From Cavia porcellus (Eukaryota; Chordata; Mammalia; Rodentia; Caviidae): a stretch of 64,000 nucleotides of DNA. The notes under the pieces are model-generated. The model worked only from the letters and a program-made list of their open reading frames with translations, searched no databases and was not told the origin of the DNA. Shown here piece after piece: positions 57,606 to 64,000 of the stretch (position 1 is the stretch's first letter; every line of letters starts with the position of its first letter). The position numbers and the translations under genes are program-made. The stretch covers positions 182,894,982 through 182,958,981 of the forward strand of contig NW_026947484.1 in NCBI RefSeq assembly GCF_034190915.1, read 5' to 3'.

Positions 57606-59146
57606 GGCTCTCTAGCATCTTGTCCACAAATACGGTTGCCCTGAGCATCAAAGACCGACCTACACTCCTCAGCTTTGTGTGATCCCTTTTTGCATCGCCC
57701 ACAAACATATGGTTCTTCATTCCTAGGGCGAGGCCTAGCATCTGCATTGTTTGGGCAATGACGTTTAATGTGTCCTGGCTCCCCGCAGGCAAAACACCCT
57801 TTAGCCTTACATTCCCCTTCTAACCCGCGAGGTCCCCTCTGCTGTACAGCCGCGGCCAGGAGAGCAGCCACTCCCGAGTTGGAGAGCGGCCCCCCTATCT
57901 CTCTGCATATCCTAATCCAGGCGTTGAGGTCCTTGTTCTTATGAGGAGCTATCGCTGCCTTGCACTCCTTTGTACATTGCTCAAAAATCAGCTGTCTTAC
58001 CAGCGGTTGAGCCACTCCCGGATCAGAAAATATCTTATCGGCAGCATCTTGCATTCGGGCCACAAAGTCAACAAATGGCTCTGTGGTACCCTGAATTATT
58101 TTTGAAAGACACAAGGAGGCTGTTCCGGCACCACTTACCTGTTTCCAGGCGCGGAGCCCTATGGCATTGATTTGTTCATAGACAGCGCCGGGGAACTGGG
58201 TCTGGTCATCAGCGTGCCGACCTTCTCCCATAAGCATTTCCTTGTTCCACCCCCGGTTTCCCCGATTGGCGTTTCTCTCAGCCTGCTCTGCAGAGAACTC
58301 TGCGTACCAGGCTCGCCAATCCAGGTAACTGCCCGAGGGCAGACACGCCTTTGCCAGCTGAATCCAGTCCGCGGGGGTGAGGGGCCCAGAAGACAGATTC
58401 TCCAGCATGGCAATGGTGTAAGGCGCAGTCGGCCCAAAGGTTGTAACTGCATTTTTAAGTTCTCTAATCTGCTTTATCTCAAAAGGCTCCCATACATTGC
58501 GTCCCTGGCCCATAGCTACTTGTACAGGAAATATCCCGTAGGGGCCACTATCTATCCCAGGTGGATGTACCTCATGAGACAAGCGTCCCCCCTGCCAAAG
58601 CCGCCTGTAAAAATACCGACCCGCCGGCGGCGGAGCATAAGACAGCGGCCGTGATTGGGCGGAAAATGGGGGCCCGTGCATCACTTCCTGTTCTGGCGAA
58701 AGGGGAGAGAGCTCCCAGGCGGCCGCCTCGTGGCGAGGAATCGCCTCCGGAAACGGCCCCCAAGGTGGGGCGGAAGGCTTCGCCTCCCTCTCGCGCCGGG
58801 GAGCGCTTAGGAGCTCTCTACTCCTCCGCAGACCAGGTTGAGCAGAGCGCAATTCGCGGGGCAACGCTGGAAAAGAACCCTGCGACTCCTTATTGAGCGA
58901 TTTAGGCTCCTGACAGCTGGTCTCTTTGGCCTCCTTGCCATTCAACTTTCCCTCGTCCTCGGAGTCAGACGACTCCGAGGCTAGAGCCCCGTCCTCCTCC
59001 TTAGCATCCTTGTTCCCCTTGACGGGCCCCTCTCGGGAGCTCCCTGACTGGGCCTGCTCAGATACCCTGCGTACTTTTGTAAGCTCTTGAGAGCTTTCTC
59101 CACAACCACCCTCGCTCTTAGTGTTGCTACCTAACATGTTTCCCAT
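57467..59146 (-). CDS. gag: Gag polyprotein
   Basis: Gag builds the particle and packages RNA. The frame is open for 559 codons; its ATG has a strong context (A at -3, G at +4). Residues 1-7 (MGNMLGS) suit N-myristoylation. Residues 8-125 are charged and low-complexity with an acidic serine patch (58-66), and 126-205 are proline-rich. I see no helical matrix domain. Capsid spans about 205-425, with the major homology region at 350-373 (IIQGTTEPF...). Nucleocapsid has two CCHC knuckles (451-464, 482-495). The length is short for a class II Gag, mainly at the N-terminal end. pro overlaps the last 139 bases in the -1 frame. No stop or frameshift is seen. Confidence 0.93.
   Translation of the reverse strand: MGNMLGSNTKSEGGCGESSQELTKVRRVSEQAQSGSSREGPVKGNKDAKEEDGALASESSDSEDEGKLNGKEAKETSCQEPKSLNKESQGSFPALPRELRSAQPGLRRSRELLSAPRREREAKPSAPPWGPFPEAIPRHEAAAWELSPLSPEQEVMHGPPFSAQSRPLSYAPPPAGRYFYRRLWQGGRLSHEVHPPGIDSGPYGIFPVQVAMGQGRNVWEPFEIKQIRELKNAVTTFGPTAPYTIAMLENLSSGPLTPADWIQLAKACLPSGSYLDWRAWYAEFSAEQAERNANRGNRGWNKEMLMGEGRHADDQTQFPGAVYEQINAIGLRAWKQVSGAGTASLCLSKIIQGTTEPFVDFVARMQDAADKIFSDPGVAQPLVRQLIFEQCTKECKAAIAPHKNKDLNAWIRICREIGGPLSNSGVAALLAAAVQQRGPRGLEGECKAKGCFACGEPGHIKRHCPNNADARPRPRNEEPYVCGRCKKGSHKAEECRSVFDAQGNRICGQDAREPKNGQRGPPSQAGPRPRDRTAQGGSLQQGPPLGQQVWTSVSPQDLY
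57599..57605 (-). promoter_or_regulatory. gag-pro -1 frameshift site
   Basis: The minus strand reads A AAA AAC in the gag frame (between P and G codons). It is the classic retroviral slippery heptamer, and the pro frame is open in -1 from here. Confidence 0.9.
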
Positions 59147-59345
59147 CTTTTAATATGTTACTCACCGCGTGAGGCCCAAGGAATCCGCCACTTACGCGTG
59201 AGCCTGAGGGGAGTCTAAAAGCCCTGTAGGTGCGCGCCACCCAGAGCCCAGGCTTATCCCCAACTCACCTGTCTCGCAGCTCTGTACTGGAGCGTTGTCC
59301 ACTTCCACGTCTCGGGGGTGATCAGTCCCCGGGCGGGCCTCCAAA
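59147..59345 (-). other. Proviral leader
   Basis: 199 bases between the 5' LTR and gag. It should hold the packaging signal; none can be defined by eye. Confidence 0.7.
59326..59343 (-). promoter_or_regulatory. Primer-binding site, primer tRNA uncertain
   Basis: Two bases after the 5' LTR the minus strand reads TGGAGGCCCGCCCGGGGA. It starts with TGG as expected. By eye it matches glycine (CCC) and proline sites about equally and only partly (13-14 of 18), and lysine only with a gap. Confidence 0.6.
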
Positions 59346-59828
59346 TGTCGATGTCCGCTCCCGGCCGGCAGGAAGGACACACGACAAAGTCTGGTAGTGG
59401 ACAACCTTTTCTTTTTATTTTCCTTCTCCGTACAGCCTGCCCTGGGTTCTCCCAGCTGAAGCCTCCTCTGGTCCGCTCCCCGCGGCTCCTTTTGTGCTTC
59501 AGTCTGCCCCAAAGCCTCTACCGGTCCGCTCTCCGCGGCTCCTTTTGGGCTTTTACTTCTGGGCTTCTACCTGGCTTCTTCTTCCGCCCAGGGGTGGCAC
59601 CGGTATATATACGGGTACAGTGTCCAATCATGTTAAAGTAAGCAAGGCAAGCTGATTGGCTAACATCATCAGTTGCCAGGCAGACTATATTGTTGAGCGG
59701 GTTGTTTACGCGGTAAGCAGGAAACTAACATATTCGATGGGAGGGGTAATCTACCTCAGGCTTTGCTCTTTACCACAGGCCGCACGTCCGCCGCGCAAGG
59801 CGAGCTATCACAGACGCGGCTCCCAACA
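59346..59828 (-). promoter_or_regulatory. 5' LTR of the provirus (promoter)
   Basis: 483 bp. CCAAT (complement at 59655-59659), TATA (about 59602-59614) and AATAAA (complement at 59414-59419) are in the order needed to drive minus-strand transcription of gag-pro-pol. A near-duplicated segment of about 34 bp, ending at the CCGCGG blocks, lies downstream of TATA (about 59465-59547). Confidence 0.93.
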
Positions 59829-59834
59829 CATACC
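59829..59834. repeat. Provirus target-site duplication, right
   Basis: CATACC, identical to 53104-53109. Confidence 0.95.
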
Positions 59835-60067
59835 CAAATTAAGATTGTCTTTTGAAAGATTAACCTGAGAAAGTTGTATGACAAACCTAATTCAGGGATG
59901 TTTTTCCAAAATATTTTCGAAGTTTTCTATTGGAATTTCATGGAGTCCAAGGCAGCAAGTGTCCACAACACTTGCCCAGTTGTACTCTCCAATTTGCATA
60001 CGAGGACATGGAGGCTCCATGAGCTCTGGAACACACAGAGATCAAACATCAAATTACAGACTAAAAG

Positions 60068-60165
60068 GGGCTGGGAACTTAGCTCAGCGGCATACACACC
60101 TGCCTTGCAAGCAGGCAGTTGTGAGTTCAATCCCCGGTACCGATGAAAAAAGAAAAAAAAAGTGT
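60068..60165 (+). repeat. ID SINE
   Basis: GGGGCTGGGAACTTAGCTCAG start, GAGTTCAATCCCCGGTACC and an A-rich tail. AAATTACAG on both sides (about 60050 and 60173) may be the duplication. Confidence 0.85.
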
Positions 60166-60261
60166 AAAAAAAAAAATTACAGCTTAAAGCTGAACCCAGC
60201 CTCCTCTTTTCTAAAGAATGACTTCCTTCCAGTTTACAAACCATGGAAATAGTTATGCAGT

Positions 60262-60415
60262 AAGTCTATAGCAGTGGTTGTTAATCTTTTATGAATCACA
60301 GAATCCTGGAGGAATCTAAAGAAAAGCGAAAAATACGACCCCTCACGAAAGTTCACATGGCTGCAAGACTTCCACATTCCTCCAGGATGTGAACTCCTGC
60401 CTTTTGATTAACAGA
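60262..60415. repeat. Possible old DNA-transposon remnant
   Basis: 'gcagtggttgttaatcttttatgaatcacagaatcc' resembles the CAGTGGTT terminus of hAT-type elements. No second terminus is clear. Confidence 0.3.
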
Positions 60416-61521
60416 TACCTCCCTCTAAATTTCAACAGAAACAGTTATGTGGCATGATTGTCCTCCAGACCTGCATCCAATTCTGGCTGTCCTTAAATAT
60501 CGAATCCTTGAAGGAACAAGATGTTCCTCCACTGCAGTTTCAAAAGAATGCACTGCGTGCTCAAAAAGCATTTCCACAGAAAGCATTCCAAAAATATTTG
60601 AAGAAAGCCAGAGCCCCTGCACAGTCAGCATCTGAGGATGACCACCTGGAACATGGGAGTTTTGTGTGCCTGTTCTGGCTGGTTGTTGAATAATCCGCCT
60701 CTCAGGCAAAGCTTATGGAGTGGCTGTGGGGTGATAAAATTTCTTTTATGCTCATGCAAACAGGCACAATTCCAAAACAGACAAGATGCCCTCTCCACAG
60801 ATACTGCCTTACCATACAGGTTTCTTAGACCATACCAGGAAGTCCGTGTAGCCAAGCTTTATAGAAATATGTACCTCAATTTTCATCTCTGCTTCATCCA
60901 ATACACACTGGGTATAGCTCTGAAGAGACCAGATTCTTACGTTTCATCATTTACATGTCTATTTGACATTTATGGTAACATCATCAATATAACAGAGAAC
61001 AACACAGTGCCACAAGCCTCTCAAGAAAGGCAGACAAACAAACAACCTCAGCACTGTATGACTACTCCTACCACTTGAGAAATACAGGACACTACGGTTC
61101 AATCTGCTATCTTTGAAGGAAAGTTACTTCTTAAGCTAAGATCTGATGTATATTTTTCCAGGCTCAGTGCAATGTATTTGCTCAATCTTAAAACATTTCT
61201 CTAAGCAGAAATCTTGTGCTTGTTGGACGATCACTCAATGAAGGGCAACTGTTCATTAACTTAGGGCTGCTGTGTGGGGGGCTCACTTCTAGGAAAGTCA
61301 GCTGGGATCAGGTGCAGCTGGCCATCTCCCTTGGCTCTTTCTGAGACATCTGTGAAGTGGAAGGAAAAGCATCAGACAGAGCTCTTGCAAGTTTCAGCCC
61401 TGGAGCTCTGTCATTCACTACATTCCCACATCTCACTTCGCTCTGAATAGAATTAAGCCACCTCCCAGAGCCAACAAAGCTACTGAAGACCTCTACAGGC
61501 TTAAGAACATATAACCAAACC
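60416..61521. other. Unique sequence with one 146-codon frame
   Basis: The plus-strand frame at 60638-61078 has no domain or signal I recognise and no promoter next to it; it may be chance. The first CpG island begins 850 bases further on. Confidence 0.35.
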
Positions 61522-61548
61522 ATCCATCCATCCATCCATGCATCCAAT
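61522..61548. repeat. (CATC)n microsatellite
   Basis: CCATCCATCCATCCATCC with one GCATCC variant. Confidence 0.9.
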
Positions 61549-61929
61549 CCACTGCCACGCTGGCCATCGCTTTGAAGGTGACCGTAAATTTAGAAATGGC
61601 AGGCCACCTATTCCTAGGGTCTGTGCCTGAAGCCTTTTGCTGCCTCACAGGACCTGGATTTGGCAAGGAGCGGGGAGCTTGAATTCCAGGCAGGCTAAAA
61701 GGCCTTGGCTCAGAAGCTCTGGGGGATTTCACAACACAGCTGGCAAAAACTTCCTGGGGAGATATAGAGGGAGAGAAACGTTGCAATTCTGCAAGCTGGG
61801 AAAAGACCAGCTTTGTGGGTCCCGAAGAGCAGGATGGGGCCGCAAGAAAAATTCCTCATTAGGGCTGGCCTTCCCCTGCCTTCCAGGTCTACACAAGCCA
61901 CACCACTACAAATGCACACCTTGGGCTCT
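61549..61929. other. Sequence leading into the CpG island
   Basis: Moderately GC-rich; overlapping frames on both strands without known domains. Confidence 0.4.
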
Positions 61930-62345
61930 ACTTCAGCCGGCTTTCCGCAGGGACACTCGCGCATGCGCACCGCTTGCACCGCCTGCACCTCTTGCAAACG
62001 CTTTCTAAACCTCAGAGGCCCAGATCCTCAGGTTAGAGGAGACAGCGGCCCCTCGATGCTCAGCAAGGCTGGGTGCGCGATCCCTAATGGCTTTGCAGTC
62101 CTTAGGCTGGTGGGCAGCAGTGGGGTTTGAAGGAACCAACTGCAGAAGTGCGGGGCCCTAGAACTACAACTCCCGAGAGGCCCGCGCCAGCCGCCTCCTC
62201 CCAGGCGGCCAGACCCCGGCGGCTTAAAGCGGCGACCTGCGGGCTGCGCTGCGCCCGGGGAGGGGCGGGGGCGGGGCCCGCACCCTGTGCTGCCCCGTCC
62301 GCTTGGAGGCCTCTTCGCCTGTCTGCGGCTGGTTTCCAAGGCTTC
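61930..62345. promoter_or_regulatory. CpG-island promoter candidate with NRF1 and ZNF143 motifs
   Basis: A dense CpG stretch holds a perfect NRF1 consensus (CGCGCATGCGCA, 61958-61969), a ZNF143-type ACTACAACTCCC (62163-62174) and a strong Sp1-type GC box (GAGGGGCGGGGGCGGGGCC, about 62259-62277). These three together are typical of TATA-less housekeeping promoters. The motif orientation does not settle direction, so it could fire either way. Antisense frames of 95-108 codons across it reflect GC content. No first exon is identifiable; the served gene probably lies outside or downstream. Confidence 0.65.
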
Positions 62346-62754
62346 TGCAATTCTGCGTTGTTAATTGAGCAAAAGAGAATCTGAAAATCCCTTATAAATT
62401 TTTGTAAAATAATGATTTTCCCTACCATATCAACTCCACTTTAATTGCCTTGTTCCAGGAGAGTGGGCGATGTTTAATTATACTTATTTTTCTAGAGATT
62501 CAGCCTAATGTATGAAGGGAGGGAAGTCTAAGAAGTCTTTTAGTGACCCGTCCTGAAAAAGTAAAGTTGATTTGATAAATGTTTTAATTTTCTAATTTCC
62601 AACCTTTGTAATGAAATATTGAAATGCACCACACTTGAAATCTCATTTTAAAGTGCAGATTTTAAAATTTGTGCTAAATTATAACCTAGTCTTTGAATGG
62701 GATGCAGCTTACCTTCCAGAATACTGCCGCTGGTCCTTAGGAGTATAGTGGGGT
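62346..62754. other. AT-rich sequence after the CpG island
   Basis: No exon recognised. It could be first-intron sequence if the island fires rightward. Confidence 0.35.
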
Positions 62755-62793
62755 TTTTTTTTTTTTTTTGTTTGTTTGTTTGTTTGTTTTTTT
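62755..62793. repeat. T / (TTTG)n low-complexity tract
   Basis: T run, then TTTGTTTGTTTGTTTG, then another T run. The 60-codon frame across it is an artefact. Confidence 0.9.
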
Positions 62794-62944
62794 TGGCTAG
62801 TTACTGTGGTAAGAACTGGTTTGACCTGGTTGACACACTGAAACTAGAAATTCCCAGCTTTTCCTGCTCCAGCTCCTAAGCCGGATTTTGTACAACCACT
62901 AGTCAGCTACAATAAGCATGCTAACAATACAGGAGTTGTCCTGC

Positions 62945-63025
62945 ACTCTGTCCTCCTCCCCCTTCTCCTCCTCCTTTCCTTCCTCCTTCTCTTCTCCTCA
63001 CCTTTTCTTTCTCTTCTGCTTTTTT
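62945..63025. repeat. Polypyrimidine tract
   Basis: CTC/CTT-rich on the plus strand with almost no purines. Confidence 0.85.
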
Positions 63026-63589
63026 GCAAATACATTTTAAGGGCCTCAAGAGGAATCATTTCAAAACTTGAATACAAAATACTTTTAGAGTTGGTTTTCT
63101 CCCCCTTCGTTTTTCGACTTGTATCAGTTTGCTGAGTTTTATGACTATGTGTGCATTCATTCTGTTTGGTGTAATATTTATGGATAATGTGAAATTGTTC
63201 AACTGTGTCAAAAATTATTAAGACGTGTAATATTTATTTGTTCTTTGCATGGGGGATTCAGCAATAAGTATGCTGAAAAATGGAAGTAACAGTTAATGTA
63301 CAATGATTTTAGAGATGACTGGAAATGCTATTATGTTCAGAACAAACCCTCTGTACCTTCTGAAACATTAAATAGGGGAAAGCAATATTTGTGATATTTA
63401 GAGTTTTCAAAATTCTCAAATGTTCTCTTTAGAGCCATCAACAAAATGTTTTCTGGTTACTAATAATCATTCAATTTATCAAATCCTAGCCAGCATAGTA
63501 AAACAAGAAAGCATAAGAAAAAAGATGTTATTGTGTACAATAAATATTAAGAAACCTTTTGATCAGTAACACTTTTAAGAGAAGTGAGC
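63026..63589. other. AT-rich sequence, nothing recognised
   Basis: No gene. Confidence 0.45.
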
Positions 63590-63840
63590 TGCAAAGAAGG
63601 GTAAAATGCAGCAATAAAGTGTATTTCTATCACCAGCAGTGAAGAACGAACATTAATTGGACGAAAAATACCACTTACAGTGGCATTAAAAAATCAAGAA
63701 CCTAGAATAAATCTCAAAGACACATAAAATTTTTATGGAGAAAAGCATGAAAGTTACTAAAAATTGTTGGGAAAATATCTAAATTGATGAGTACAGCATA
63801 TTATGGGTGAAATGTCTTTATAAAGTTATAAATTCTCCCC
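63590..63840 (+). repeat. L1 ORF2 remnant, old
   Basis: 'cttacagtggcattaaaaaatcaagaacctagaataaatctcaaagac' fits an internal L1 ORF2 segment, with stops in frame. Confidence 0.5.
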
Positions 63841-63847
63841 TATCTGT

Positions 63848-63995
63848 GCATTTCATGGCTGAGCATAGTGGTGCATACCTCTAACCCCAGTACTCTGGGA
63901 GGCTGAAGCAAGAAGATGGCAAGTTTGAGCCTAGCATGGGCAATTTAGCAACTTATCAAGACCCTGAGGCCCTGTCTCAAAAAAATTAGTAAGTA
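63848..63995 (+). repeat. B1/ID-type SINE, cut near the window end
   Basis: 'gctgagcatagtggtgcatacctctaaccccagtac...gaggctgaagcaagaag...gcctagcatgggcaatttagcaac' and 'cctgtctcaaaaaa'. Confidence 0.7.
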
Positions 63996-64000
63996 AAGAT

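Larger units (their letters stand above)
53110..59828 (-). mobile_element. Complete env-less class II endogenous retrovirus (betaretrovirus/IAP-like)
   Basis: This 6719-bp provirus on the minus strand is bounded by 6-bp duplications. Read in its own direction: 5' LTR (59828-59346), primer site, 199-base leader, gag, pro (dUTPase plus protease), pol, 504 bases without a gene, polypurine tract, 3' LTR (53592-53110). The LTRs differ at one position seen by eye, so it integrated recently. gag, pro and pol are uninterrupted and joined by two -1 frameshift sites. env is absent, as in intracellular retroelements such as IAP and MusD. Class II is shown by the dUTPase-protease fusion, G-patch, two zinc knuckles and RT sequence. 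It is an endogenous genome copy; activity is unknown. Confidence 0.95.

Noticed and set aside
57460..57792. A 110-codon minus-strand frame across the gag-pro overlap
   Set aside because: It is the third frame, used by neither gag nor pro; both real frames are set by domains and the slippery site.
58172..58896. Plus-strand frames of 160 and 111 codons opposite gag
   Set aside because: Antisense to a clear gag frame, with no domain; codon bias of gag explains the open antisense frames.
1..64000. CRISPR arrays, operons or bacterial defence systems
   Set aside because: No regularly spaced repeats and no prokaryotic gene structure; all evidence points to a mammalian chromosome.

Overview
This is a window of mammalian nuclear DNA, most likely from a non-murine rodent. 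The evidence is the repeat content: many B1-type SINEs (7SL-derived, with the internal duplication), B1/ID dimers, tRNA-derived ID SINEs ending in GGTACC-A(n), L1 and half-L1 elements, MLT1-like MaLR LTRs, and old MIR, L2 and L1M fragments. A castorimorph such as a beaver would fit, but that is an inference from SINE type only. I recognise no exon of a host protein-coding gene. The window reads as intergenic or intronic sequence with two CpG-island promoter candidates (about 32780-33180 and 61930-62345).

Layout. Positions 1-16000 are dominated by two full-length ORF1-only LINE derivatives (HAL1 type). Copy 1 (1510-4670) is flanked by a perfect 16-bp target-site duplication, is nested in an old MLT1-like LTR, and keeps an open 350-codon ORF1. 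Copy 2 (11838-15277, 15-bp duplication) has a broken ORF1 and is older. A third, 5'-truncated copy (18680-19064) sits inside another old LTR. Positions 16000-53000 are ordinary old rodent DNA: MIR, L2, L1M, LTR and SINE insertions, microsatellites and AT-rich unique sequence. A minus-strand L1 3' fragment with a SINE nested in it lies at 48921-49816. It is useful because it carries the end of ORF2 and part of the 3' UTR found in HAL1 copy 1.

The main feature is a complete class II (betaretrovirus/IAP-like) endogenous retrovirus on the minus strand, 53110-59828. It has two 483-bp LTRs that differ at one position by eye, a perfect 6-bp duplication (CATACC), and uninterrupted gag, pro and pol. 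The frames are linked by two -1 frameshift sites: A AAA AAC between gag and pro, and G GGT TTT between pro and pol. The catalytic residues I could check for dUTPase, protease, reverse transcriptase, RNase H and integrase are present. There is no env. Gag has a myristoylation-type N-terminus but no recognisable globular matrix domain. This is a very young insertion of an intracellular-type retroelement. The primer-binding site does not match the usual Lys or Phe tRNAs well.

How the parts relate: HAL1 elements need ORF2 protein from an autonomous L1, and ID and B1 SINEs use the same machinery. Long duplications and A-tails support this for HAL1 copies 1 and 2, the SINE at 49065 and the ID at 40886. 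The retrovirus encodes its own replication proteins and would be transcribed from its CCAAT/TATA-bearing LTR.
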